Shown here: piece by piece, positions 10,962 through 22,000 of the stretch | Layout: each line of letters opens with the position of its first letter | How positions within the stretch are numbered: position 1 is the stretch's first letter | From: Peronospora farinosa | Lineage: Eukaryota; Oomycota; Peronosporomycetes; Peronosporales; Peronosporaceae | Length of the DNA: 64,000 nucleotides | Assembly (NCBI GenBank): GCA_947646735.1 | Contig: CANTFK010000838.1 | Span: 124,001 to 188,000 of the forward strand | Reading direction: 5' to 3' | The notes under the pieces: generated by a model | What the model was told of the DNA's origin: nothing | Databases searched by the model: none | Seen by the model: only the letters and a program-made list of their open reading frames with translations | Translations under genes and position numbers: made by a program

Positions 10962-11407
10962 AACACGCAATTCGTCTGCATTAACTTGTGCTTTGGTGTA
11001 GATCGCACAGATTATAATAAAAGACTCGGATGTGACATATGATGCATTCCGTTCACTTAATCTACTCGCTTAGCAATTCATGGTAGGTAGGTGTGCGCAA
11101 ACTTGAAGAAGAGCTTATGCAGTGATCAATCTATCTGTTAACCATTCGACTAGATTCGCCCGGTCTTATCTTCTTGAGTTAGACTGCTTCCGTGAGTAGA
11201 CGGTATAACGCTTTCTGAAACTATCCAATTTGGCAGAGCAATTTACGTCCTTTCGTTCCAAAAAGAGCGCATGTCAACGAGGTTTCATTTTCTAGTGGCC
11301 TAACATGTGCAATCAGCAATGATAAACCTTGACTCAGCTTGAACCCGCGTGACTCAAGTTACCCTATAAACGATGCATCCCACTAGCTAAGCTTTCCGGC
11401 CGCCTCA
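10962..11407. other. Convergent intergenic region
   Basis: This 446-bp segment separates the 3' ends of the LRR gene (plus strand) and the E2F-like gene (minus strand). It should contain both 3' UTRs. AATAAAAG at about 11,017 could serve as a polyadenylation signal for the LRR gene. No other feature was seen. Confidence 0.5.
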
Positions 11408-13197
11408 TCAGCAAAAGAAATTTGTAGATACGTCCTCGGTCAACATTTCATTGCAATCAAGGTTCGCCAACCTCACATCTACTCTGTCAACCTGTAATCG
11501 CTGTGTCTCGACGGGTGCATAAGGCGCTGGCTGATGCGATCCCCAACTTTCGCGAGAGAAATCTTCGGACTTTATATTCACGTCCCAGTCGATTTGGTAA
11601 GCATCGTGAAGTCCAATCTGCTTTAGTGATTCATCATACCACTCGTTCCTCTCGATCGACTCCTTACCGAGAGGGGAGAACAAATCTTGGGTGCGAGGTG
11701 CTGATTGTCCTTCCGACCGACACTTCATATTAGTTTCCGATTGGATGTACGAGCTTGTACTTCGTTGTACAGCTATTCCCATGTTTTCATCATAGCCAAA
11801 TGGTTCCCAGTTTGCCATCTCACTGTTGCTTGCATCAGATACCTGAACAGCTGCCGATGAAAAGATGGGTGAGAGAATCAGCGCCGTATCAGCATGCACC
11901 CTTTGCCAGTATCCCAATGGTGGAGAAATCAAACGGTCTTCCAGAGTTCTAGGCATTGGACTTCTTACATCATGCAAGTTAGTCTCCATTGCGTCTACCA
12001 CCGGCTCATCCTTATACTGTGACCCAGAGTCTCGGGCGGCAAACAATACCCTTGGATCGGTAAAGATGTTGTAATTGAATCGGGCATACTTTTTTGAAAA
12101 GCATTTATCGCTTGGATCGCAAGCTGACCCGAGTGCCGTACCTATCATGTTACAGCTCACCAAAACGGACATGACGTCGTACACACGGCGGTGTACGTCA
12201 CTATATGGAGTCTCCATCCACGGCGATGATTCCAACGCACCAATAAACTTCTTAGCTTCAATGAGACGGCTACTAACAGCAGGCAACGTCACTCCAACCA
12301 GATAATCTTGTTGGAACAGCAAGCCCAGGAAGCAGACCGTAGTAGTTACCAGGCAAGGCCATTTCTCAACTGCCGCCTGCTTCTCAAAAACTGTCACAAT
12401 AGCGCTGTCTTCTTCCACCGTGCTGGTCATTTTTTGACGGTGCGACTGCCGAAATTCTACCCTGGCTTGAGCTGAAATGTTCTTCATCTCTGCCAAACGT
12501 TGCACTACCGCAGCCTTCCCGTAGTATAGAAAGTATCCACTCTTGGTCCTTCGCGTCTCGTCACCGCGAACGCGCTTGATCACTCCAATGCCTGTAGATG
12601 TAAAACCGTGTCCATATCCATTCTCATCCACCAAAGACATATAATACTAAACTACAACTCTCATACCTTCCAGCACATGCAACACGTCATAGATCCGTCT
12701 CTTCCTCGGCACTACGCAGCGATTATCAGGGACAGAAGCCGTACAAAAGCTAATAGGACACAAGTCGTACCCTTCATCTTGTAGATCTCACTGGATGGAA
12801 TAAGAATCGGAAATACAGGGCCCGACGCAGAGCTCTGCAGATCCTCGTACTCTTTAAAAAACTGCAACATGATGCGCGTTCTAACAAACCCACAAAGCTC
12901 CATGTTGGCACGTAACGCTCATGTTTCCTTGACCTCAGTGACGTACATTTCCCCAAGACTCTTAGCTGCAGCAAATCGTTCTTGGATGTCGCTCCATGTC
13001 GCTTCTGCAAGACCGTTTGTAGACCGATTGGTGCTTTCAAAGGCAGGTGCTGGACTAATGCGACGCGAGCGCTGCCGGCGTTTCCGCCGCTTGATTGGGC
13101 GCTTCGTGGCGCGCTCCACCGTGACGCTCACCACGGGGTTGGCATCTTTTGTGGAGGTAAAGCGCAGTTTGCGTCGGTGTACGCGCTGGGTCTTCAT
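11408..13197 (-). CDS. Atypical E2F transcription factor with two DNA-binding domains (E2F7/E2F8/DEL type)
   Basis: The gene reads 13197-12947, 12880-12771, 12711-12667, 12591-11408, with introns of 66, 59 and 75 bp (donors GTACGT, GTACGA, GTATGA) and consistent phases, giving 529 residues. The tiny 45-bp third exon carries the E2F signature RRIYDV (residues 125-130) followed by LHVLEG, and the next exon continues with IGVIKRV and a wing ending YFLYYGK. A second winged helix follows (about 210-310), with RRVYDV at 270-275 and a wing KKYARFNYNIF. Two tandem DNA-binding domains without a dimerization or transactivation region are the mark of atypical E2Fs, which bind DNA without a DP partner and repress S-phase and endocycle genes. 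The N-terminus is strongly basic (RPIKRRKRRQRSRR), a likely nuclear localisation signal. The C-terminal 200 residues match nothing I know. The start is the first ATG of the frame (13197); an extra 5' exon is possible. Confidence 0.82.
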
Positions 13198-14095
13198 CAA
13201 CTTGCTTGGAAAGTGGCAAAATCAAAAGTGTCGAGGAAACCCCTTTTTGTAGTTGAAGTGACATTCATTCTGAACATCAACAAGAAGACTCGTAGGTCCT
13301 CTTTTTTGTATTTGGTAGCAGTCGAATAGTGACAACCTTCAAGTTACACCCTGTCGCTTTAGGTAAAAAGTGTTGCACATTCAGATTGCTATAGCCGCCA
13401 CATGTGCTGATCAAGGTGTCAAGGCAAAACGAAACTCCTTCCTCGTCTATTTCACATGAATGTACAGCTTTATTTCAAGCCATGAGCCATCGTGTCTGCA
13501 TCTTTCGTTAGCTATATCAACCCTATGCACTAGTTTGCTTCTTGCTAAGTAAGAAAACGCCGGGACACATTTTGTAAATGTCTAAACGATGTTTACCGAA
13601 ATACTGATGTTCGACAATTTTATCGTCAGTCTAAGTATACAGTGGCAACTTGTTTTGGTAAAGTTTATCTTTTCTGGGACAATGACCTTTTTTGCTATAC
13701 GAAAATCGCCCCAATATTGCAATTGCAAGCTAAACACCCGTATACTTAAACGCGGGGCCATAAAAATGGGATGGTGACATGTTTAAAAAAATAATGCTGG
13801 GCAAAATACGTAAGCTTGCAGTGAGTGAAGCCTATTTGCTACATTGAGACCAAGTCTTGCAGCGCCATGATAACTGCAATCCATTGGTGGCAGTACCAGC
13901 ACGACTTCTACACGGATACGATTCACTAAAAACGATGGCTTGGACCATTCTTAAAATGGACCGGCTTATAACAACATTGCACAAGGCATATCACGGGTGT
14001 GCTGTTCTTATGCTGGGGCTTCTAAGACTCGACTGTTTATGAATACAACAATGTTCGACCACAACAAGGTTATTTCTACAAACTTCATGGAATAA
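13198..14095. other. Intergenic, partly AT-rich
   Basis: About 900 bp between the start of the E2F-like gene and the stop of the next minus-strand gene. It should include the E2F promoter. Short open frames here have no family resemblance or spliceable continuation. Nothing else was recognised. Confidence 0.5.
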
Positions 14096-14901
14096 TTAAT
14101 TTGCGTCATGCAGCATTGCACGCACGTTAGTGCGTCGTAGTGGTGGAGCAGGCACCACATTGTAGCTTTCCGCGTATCCAATTCTGGAAAGGAAATTTGC
14201 GTTTGGAGGCGAGAAGAACAAAATCTCGTCCATGATACGATGTTTACCCTCAAGTGTCGTCGCTGCATCCGGTCTAAAGTTAACAGCTTGATCCAGATAC
14301 AATCTACATAGGTCATTAGCCAGACATCCACCGACTCATTAGCATTTGTAGTATGTTGAACAATACCTGGCAGCAACTCGTTCCAGTCTCATGCTACTCA
14401 CGATTCCAGAAACGGATCTCTCTCGCCTCTGCACAAACCGTGGACGATGTCGCTGAATTCTCTTGTAGCTCTGAAGAAAAAGGGCTTCGTCCTGTTCTGT
14501 AGCAGCAACAAGTTGAAATGCGAGACGATGGGGACTGCAGCGACTTAATCGCGCAAGACCGCGTAGATTCCTAGCAAGCCGCAATCGCTTCACAGTCCTG
14601 GATATGCGCGCGTCATGTTCCTGCTGAGCTTTTCTTCTGATTCTTTCCAGTTTTGTAGCTTCGGAGACTTCTTTCAGGGTTTCAGCATCTTTATCGGTGG
14701 TATTGTTACCACTTGTCGGTTCTAGTTTGACTTGTTTCTTCTTAGTACGCCGCACCACCACTCGTTCATATCTAATCAGTCATAAATAAACACACATTAG
14801 TAGCTAAATCAATCTTATAATGCCGACGTATTGCGGTTTAATACTTAAGAATAAGGACATGCATACAAACGGTTGAAATCGTCGCTATCTTTTCCTGTCA
14901 T
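14096..14901 (-). CDS. Small basic helical protein, function unknown
   Basis: Three exons, 14901-14867, 14771-14367 and 14303-14096, are joined by introns of 95 and 63 bp (donors GTATGC and GTATTG, acceptors GATTAG and TATGTAG), with split codons that agree. They give 215 residues. The first exon is only 35 bp and encodes MTGKDSDDFNR. Residues about 15-130 are rich in Lys, Arg and Glu and predicted helical. The C-terminus contains MDEILFFSPP. No known domain was recognised; a nuclear or ribosome-associated role is possible from composition alone. The start lies 149 bp from the start of the Obg gene on the other strand. Confidence 0.72.
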
Positions 14902-15050
14902 TTTATAATGTAAAATTTCGTCAACGACTTTAAAAAGAATTTCTTTGGGTTTTTCATGATAAAATTTTCTTGAAATTCATATCACCCACATAAGTCGAAA
15001 AAAAACACTGGGATATATCCAAGTAAAGCGTAGCCATCGATTTTCCGAGG
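14902..15050. promoter_or_regulatory. 149-bp bidirectional promoter region
   Basis: This is the whole space between the start codons of the basic-protein gene (minus) and the Obg GTPase gene (plus). It is AT-rich, with T-rich and A-rich runs. Both 5' UTRs and both core promoters must fit here unless transcription starts inside the neighbouring gene. No exact oomycete initiator motif could be fixed. Confidence 0.5.
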
Positions 15051-16711
15051 ATGGTGCTACAAGTGTCGAACCTACTTCGAAGTTTATCAACGACACCACT
15101 GCGTCATCGCACCATTTTCAAGTGCTCTTCTACCCGTGCATTCTCGATACAAAACGGTGACAATGATAATGATAATGAGGAATTGGACTTGGACTTGGAT
15201 TTCAATGACATTGATGACTATGAAGACTGGACGCTGGACGACGAGAGCGATGTGGCATCCGTCGGTCGTCGACAGATTGAGGAACATGTAAAGCAGAAGG
15301 TCCGAGTGCGTCGCGCGCAGCACTCAAAGCGACGCTTTGTAGATCGCATCCGCGTCAAGGCCACTGGCGGCCACGGAGGTAATGGCTGTGCCAGTTTTTT
15401 CTCTGAATCGGCGGTGCGCAAACGTCCTAATGGCGGACACGGTGGTGCTGGAGGTGACGTTGTGATTGAGGCTAATGATAAGATGCAGAACTTGGGAAAT
15501 GCGACGCATCACTTTAGGGCTGGAGCAGGAACGAACGGCATGGGTACGTGACTCGAAAATGGTCAAGTGTTGGAGTGGATCGAACATTGTGTATTGATAC
15601 TGAGAGAGAGCGATGTTTATGTATTGTTGTGACTGTGACTGCAGCAAATGATTCTGCTGGTAAAAGAGGCAAACATTTTCATGTAAAGGTACCGTGTGGC
15701 ACGCTCATTAAGCGTGTGGAGCGCTACGAGCGTGAATTGGAAAACGGCGAGTTTGAGATTGTAGACAGAATGGAAGTCGTAGCAGATCTGGACAAACCTG
15801 GTGCTACGTTCTTAGCTGCTAAGGGAGGCAAGCCAGGACTAGGAAATCGTATTTTAGCAGGCAAGACGACAACTTTTGGTCGACTGCGCAAGCACATGCC
15901 TGAGAATAAAACGACGGGTCAACCAGGCACCTCTCAATACTATGAATTGGAACTCAAGACCATTGCTGACGTGGGGCTTGTGGGTTACCCAAACGCTGGC
16001 AAATCCACATTGCTGAGTGTATTGAGTCGCGCTACACCTGAAATTGCCCCTTACCCGTTTACGACGCTTCATCCGTACGTGGGAATTGTGGAATTTCCAG
16101 ATACGTTTCGGTTGAGTGTGGCTGACATCCCCGGGCTTATCGATGGAGCACACCGTAACGTTGGTCTCGGCCACGACTTCTTGCGCCACATTGAGCGCAC
16201 CAAGGTATATAAGAGGTATACTGCATTTTGTTTAGAAGATTTACTAACATTAGTGTCCATGTAGATTTTGATGTACGTGCTTGATACATCGGGCTCAGAA
16301 GGGCGCGACCCCCTAGAAGACTTTCGACATCTTCAACGAGAGCTAGAGCTGTACGCTCCAGGCATCTCGTCGCGTCCTTCTCTTGTCATTGCTAACAAGA
16401 TGGATGAGCTCGGTAAGACTACTCTTGTCTATTATCACATTTATCACTCTTTCGTTCTGTACGAGTATCTTGACACTATGCTTGCTGTAACACAGGTGCT
16501 GAAGAAAACTTTCATAGGTTGCACCAGTCCACCGATCTTGCTGTGCTTCCAGTCAGGTATGCGTGTAGCTCGCCGTCAACTTGCTGGTAAAGGTCGTAAC
16601 TAACTATGCTGTCGGTTGAATAGTGCCCTTCACAAGATCGATATTGATACAATAGCACGCACACTTCGCTGGATGATCGAGAGCTATAGCAAGCTCACCA
16701 AGTCTTCATAG
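15051..16711 (+). CDS. MTG2: Obg-family GTPase, mitochondrial (MTG2/GTPBP5/ObgH type)
   Basis: Five exons, 15051-15543, 15645-16204, 16265-16412, 16496-16556 and 16624-16711, with introns of 101, 60, 83 and 67 bp, give 449 residues with agreeing phases. The N-terminus ([16 protein letters not shown]) is a typical mitochondrial presequence, followed by an acidic spacer (about 38-66). The glycine-rich Obg fold spans about 95-265 ([21 protein letters not shown]). The G domain has G1 GYPNAGKS (278-285), G3 DIPGLI, G4 NKMD (395-398) and G5 SALHK. Obg proteins act late in assembly of the large ribosomal subunit; the mitochondrial form serves mitoribosomes. There is no C-terminal TGS domain, as in MTG2. 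The last exon was assigned from the G5 motif and the clean stop. Confidence 0.93.
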
Positions 16712-16799
16712 AACGTATACTAGCCGCATGACCATATTCTTAGCAACACGGCTTCCTATGCAAACGCTACTTTCGAAGCTATGCGTCAATTGAATAGCT

Positions 16800-17170
16800 A
16801 CAGATACGAGTCACGCTCTTGTAATGTCGGAGGTGAGACGGCCCGCAAGCTCCACCTTGTCTTGAAATTCGATACAACCTCCTGCATGCCTAAACACGGC
16901 ACTGCACCGCGATATCAAGCTAGATAACTTGATGTTGTGCAACAATGATAGGCTTACGATCGTTAGTAAGCCCGAGAGTATTCGATCGCGACTACCATTC
17001 TTTCGGACTAAGTTTCGATGGTGTCAAGTGCCAGAGTGTAATTTTGCTTGAAGACGTGCAATAGGCCTTATCGACATTTGGGGCTGCGGGTGCATCTGAA
17101 TCTGCACGCCGCTAATTCTTGGGATGTCGGAGATCGATCCTATCAATCACATTGGCAGATTTTCTAAACT
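16800..17170 (+). pseudogene. Decayed protein-kinase catalytic-domain fragment
   Basis: A frame at 16905-16937 reads HRDIKLDNLML, a textbook kinase catalytic loop (HRD and the metal-binding Asn). About 145 bp downstream another frame reads DIWGCGCI (near 17070), matching subdomain IX (DxWSxGC), followed at once by a stop. The two lie in different frames with stops between them. No glycine loop, VAIK lysine, DFG or APE motif is visible, so this is a relic and not an active gene. It fills the gap between the Obg and eL6 genes. I could not trace its family or boundaries. Confidence 0.6.
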
Positions 17171-17385
17171 TACGCACCAAGGCCGTGTGGCTCGTGGGAC
17201 CTCCTCAATGGCGCAACTGGTTTAAACGCAACACGGCACTTTGTTGCAAGACCTGATCGACCAAGCCTTTAGATTAACCTAACAATCACCACAAGTCAAG
17301 TTTGGTGATAATTTCATCAGGTATATTGTTCTTCTCGACGCCTTCCGTTTCAGTCACATTGCTATACAAGATAGCAAGAGCACAC

Positions 17386-18748
17386 TTAGAACTTGAGGGC
17401 ATGAGCACGGTCGCTCTTGGTCAGCGTGAACTTAGCATTCAAGTAGGCCTTGAGGAACGGCTCGGCGTCAAGCTTCTTGATCAAAGCCGAGTCCACAGTC
17501 TTCTGGTCCTTCTTGCGCTGTTCTGAGATAACAGGGGCCTAATCAAAGAGATGATACCATTAGTGTCTTATAAGGAGCTTATGTGCCGAAGCAAGCGATC
17601 CCAAGCGCTCATGTGGTGCGGGGCAGGAAGTGATGTTCAAAGACATCCACGCTCCTGCCTGATCCAAAACGCTAGAAAGCAGTACAGCGACGAAAACAAG
17701 AGAGATTCCAAAAGGATTCATCGATCTCATTCTCCGACTCCATACGCTTCTTCGTTCAGCGTGACGGATCGTGTATAGTAGTATCATCATACCGACCAGC
17801 GGAAACGGGATGCTTACAACAGAAAACTAGTAGTAATGAAATATAACTTACAGCGTTCGACTCGGCAAAAAACTGCTCCTCCTTGCTCTGCTTAGTGGAC
17901 TTCTCCTTGGCAAAGTAGGCATCGTCAATGGCAGGAAGCTCCAGGCCCTCAATGTTAACCTTGGTCGACGTGGCAATCACGTACGACTGGTTCACGCGAC
18001 GAAGCGGCACACCGTTGACCTTGTACGGACCTGCATCACAAGCAGTAGATCCATCCAGTGAGTAAACAATCGCTCCTCACTACAAGCCTCTTTCTAGGAA
18101 AATGCATTCGCGAGTCAAGGATCGGCATTCCTCAGGTCTCATAATCTGATGGATCTTTGGCAACACAATAATTCCTCTTCTCATCCGTAATCACTCCACA
18201 AGCCACGCAACACGAACCAGCCTCCTCTCATTGTGATCCAAAAAGTATCTATGAGAGTAGATCGGTCCATGATACGAGACAAGGAAGCGACAACAGACTA
18301 AAATGGGGACGACAGAGTGCCTCTCGAAATGTCAAGTTTACATCATCGGAATACCGTTTTTCTCTCTTCTGATTCTCTGCATCATAAACAAAGTGCGTTT
18401 TTTCTTACCAGTAACAAGCAGCAGACCCGAAGCCAACTGCTTCAAAAAGACCACACGTTTGCCACGGAATCGACCCGAGAGCAGAATGAGAACTGTGCCG
18501 GGAGTAATGGACTTGCGCAGCTTAGCGGTCTTGACGCTGTTGCGCTTGGTCTTTGCCGAAGGAAGCGGCTTTGGGATGTAGTCAGCCGGGTACCACTTCC
18601 TAGTAGACGGTTTCTTGATAGCCGTAACCTTCTTGTCACCACCCTTCTTGATCATCTTGCCACGGCCATTTTTCTTGGAAAGACTGTTGCGTGAGATGGC
18701 GTTAATACCACGGGCGAGAACGACGTTTGCAGTTTTGGTAAAAGGCAT
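17386..18748 (-). CDS. RPL6: 60S ribosomal protein eL6
   Basis: Three exons, 18748-18409, 18030-17852 and 17538-17386, with agreeing phases give 223 residues. The first exon contains the eL6 core [30 protein letters not shown], quoted here only by ends: [11 protein letters not shown] to RVVFLKQL. The second continues with [20 protein letters not shown], and the last ends in [14 protein letters not shown]. eL6 is a surface protein of the large ribosomal subunit that contacts expansion segments. Both introns are unusually long for this window (378 and 313 bp, against 59-101 bp elsewhere), a known tendency of ribosomal-protein genes in several eukaryotes. The start is MPFTKTAN at 18748; an in-frame upstream extension lacks ribosomal character. 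Confidence 0.95.
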
Positions 18749-19035
18749 GGTGATGAATATACCTAGAGAGAGAAAAGAGGAGAGAGTAAATAAGTCAACT
18801 GTATGGTAGTCCTTGATCATATCATCACACTAGTATCGTACCTGTCTGAAAAAGAACTGAGACAAGGAGAAGGTAGGTAGAACGAGAGCCAACCAATTAC
18901 CCACAGCCAACCAGAAAGATGATGTAGCATACATAATTTGCGAGGTGGTACTCCTTCAAAACGGTTCAAGATATACCGGTTTATCAAAGGTTGAGATTGA
19001 ACCCATTTCAAGACGGAAGAAGAGGAAGAGCACGC
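18749..19035. promoter_or_regulatory. 287-bp divergent promoter between eL6 and copper ATPase
   Basis: The two start codons face away from each other across 287 bp. A purine-rich run (GAGAGAG) near 18,761-18,790 lies on the eL6 side and reads as a CT-rich leader on that strand, a common feature of ribosomal-protein gene leaders. No specific metal-response element was recognised on the ATPase side. Confidence 0.5.
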
Positions 19036-22000
19036 ATGGACAAGCGTAACGATTGTTGTGCAACCGTTAGCGCTGATGTGACGCTAGAAAATGATGCAAT
19101 TGGAGAGAAAGTGGACTCTTTATGCAGTAATGACAGCGTCAAGAGCGATGGAGACGAGACTGTTACGTCCTGCTCCAATGGAGAAGATGATGTTATTGAG
19201 ACGAAAGAGACGGCAGCACGTGACGACTGTTGTTCTAGGCAAGAAGATAAGAAGGAGGTAGTTGCAGATGAGCATGATGACTACTGTGTTACAAAGACAA
19301 CAAAGAAAGCGTCAAGTTGTTGCTCGAAACAAGTAAAGGCCAAGGTGAAAGCGGATGGTTGTTGTGCTTTTACAGAAGAGCAGCAAGGACTTAATGAATA
19401 CTCATTGTCCGTAAGTGGCAAGAAGAAGTCGTCGTCTGGATTGAGATTGTGTTTGCCGAAAGCACAGTGTTTATCACCTCTGGAACGATCTTCGAGCTTT
19501 TTGAATCGTTTGATGCTGTTTCGCATTGATCGTAGAGGTACCTCTGAGAAAACCCAGACAGTTTTGGACCGCTCAAGAGGAAAGGAGATAACGGCCGAAT
19601 CATTGGAGACACTCTGTCTGAACATTAGTGGCATGACATGCAGTGGTTGCTGTACGCGTATCGAGAAATTCATGAGCACGCAGCGTGGTGTTATAGACGT
19701 AAAGGTGAGTCTACTCACAAGTCGCGGCGTTTTCCGGTTTGATCCGGAATTAGTGACGGCAGAGCGCATTAAGCAAATTGTAGCCACGCTGGGATTTCAA
19801 CCCAGTGTATTATCGGGTGATGAGGTGGTAAGTGTTGTCCTGCACTATGGACAATCGGAGAGTTCCCCGGAAGCCAAGAAGTTAGCACTCCAACTTCCTG
19901 GTGTCATTGCCGCAGAACATGTTGATGAGCCGGTTGTTTGTGCGGATGTATCGAGTGAGGCTCTGCTCGTTACGTACAATCCAGACATTACAGGTGCTCG
20001 CAGCATTGTTTGTCAGCTCTCACGCGAACTAAGAGTGAGCGTTCAAGCATCAAGTCCGCGTGCGACATCGGTTCGTGCACGCGCGGATGAAGTGCGACGG
20101 TTTACCCGGCTATTGTTTTGGAGCTGTTTGCTGTCGCTACCAGTAATCTTCGTCGAGTTTATACTTCCGGTGTTTTGTCCTACTTCCGACCATAATCCGG
20201 CAAATGCAGGAGTCTGGGGTACAGCGAACCGGTTAAGTGTGAAAAATGCTGTGGAATTTGCGTGTGCGACACCTGTGCTGTTCATAGTGGCACGCCCCAT
20301 TCACACAAGTGCTTTCCTTGCGTTGCGTTATGGCAAGCGCGTTACGATGAACGTTCTTATCTCGCTAAGTGCTTGCACAGCCTATGCTTTTTCTGTTTTT
20401 ACTGTTGCTGCGGCGGCTTTTGCGAAATCTCAAAGACCAAAAGTAATACCAGACCAAGTGAATCCTTCGGCGGCATCTGCGCAGGAGCATACGGACACGC
20501 TAGTCAAAGTAGATACCTTTTTCGAAGTCACGGTGCTACTTGTTACTCTGATCCTCGTTGGCCGATACATTGAAGCACTGGTAAAAGCACGCGCCTCGAA
20601 CAGTGTGGATGCTTTGCTGCGCATGCAGGCCAAGACCGCCATCTTGCTTGAAGAAGAGGATCAGAAAGAGCTGTATATAGACGTGGTACTTGTCGAACGT
20701 GGTGACCTACTGAAAGTTCTGCCTGGTACTCGAGTGCCTACAGATGGCGTTGTTGTCAGAGGCGCTAGCTCTGTGGATGAGTCCATGATAACCGGTGAAG
20801 CTCGCAAGGTGCCCAAGGAACCTGAAGCAATTGTGATAGGTGGGTCCATAAACTCACAGGGCGTTCTGATCGTGCGGGTGACCCACACTATTCACGAGTC
20901 GATGTTGGCTCGCATGGTGCGTCTCGTAGGAGAGGCTCAAGCTTCTCGCGGTGGTCGCCAAAGCATTGCGGATGCTGTGGCTGCATACTTCACGACGTTT
21001 ATAATCATTCTGGCCAGCTTGATGTTCATGCTTTGGTACTCGCTCGCTCGACATGGTCATGTGGATACGCAGGGCTGGGCTCCTTTCCCGTTTGCGCTGC
21101 GCTTTGCAATTACGGTGCTAGTTATTAGCTGTCCGTGTGCGATTAGTCTTGCCGTGCCTACTGCTGTAATGGTGGCGACCACGAAAGGTTCACAGGCGGG
21201 TATACTCTTCAAGGGTGGCCGCGCGCTCGAGGCGCTCGCGGAAGTGGATGCTGTTGTGTTTGACAAGACAGGAACGCTCACAACTGCGCAGCTTGGGGTT
21301 GCTAGTGTCTTTGATGCAGAGAATGGCGTTGACCGAACACAGCTCTGGCGTTGCGTAGCTGCTGCAGAAAAAAACAGCGAGCACTCAATAGGTAAAGCCC
21401 TCGTAGCTTATGCTGAGACTCAACTGCAGGACCTTCAGGTTGACCAAGCGCAGGGATTTGAGGCTGTTCCAGGATGCGGTGTGCATTGCACCGTGCAGGG
21501 TGTTGATGTACGACTTGGTTCCCTCACATGGCTTAAACAGCAGACGTACGGTGACTGTCATGCCCTAAGGGTTCCTGTAGAATTTGTCGAAGCAAACCAA
21601 CGTTTTCAGGCTCAAGGTTGCATAGTCGTGTTCGTTGTCATTGATGGCGAATTGCTATCTGCAATTGCGCTAAGAGATGCCCTCCGCCCGGAGGCCAAAG
21701 GCGTCATCTACCAGCTAAAGCGCGAGGGGGTTCAGCCGTGGATGGTTACCGGCGATCAGCGCGGGACCGCAATGAACGTGGCGATGGCGCTGGGTGTACC
21801 TGATGGCTCTGTGCTGGCTGAAAGTCTACCTCATCAAAAGGTAGACACGGTGCGCTTGCTGCAGAGTCTAGGTCTGCGTGTCGCCTTTGTCGGTGATGGC
21901 GTGAACGACGCACCTGCGCTAGCAACGGCCGATGTTGGTGTGGCACTTGGAGCAGGGACTGATGTTGCGCTCGACGCTGCCGACGTTGTGCTCGTTAAGG

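Noticed and set aside
12881..12946. Two separate short minus-strand genes upstream of the E2F-like frame
   Set aside because: Frames at 12,919-13,200 and 12,712-12,903 join by a 66-bp GTACGT/TTAG intron in matching phase and complete the E2F domain, so they are exons of one gene.
18962..18990. GGTTCAAGAT resembling a tRNA B box
   Set aside because: Does not fit the full GGTTCRANNCC consensus and no cloverleaf could be folded around it; no tRNA or rRNA gene was found in the window.
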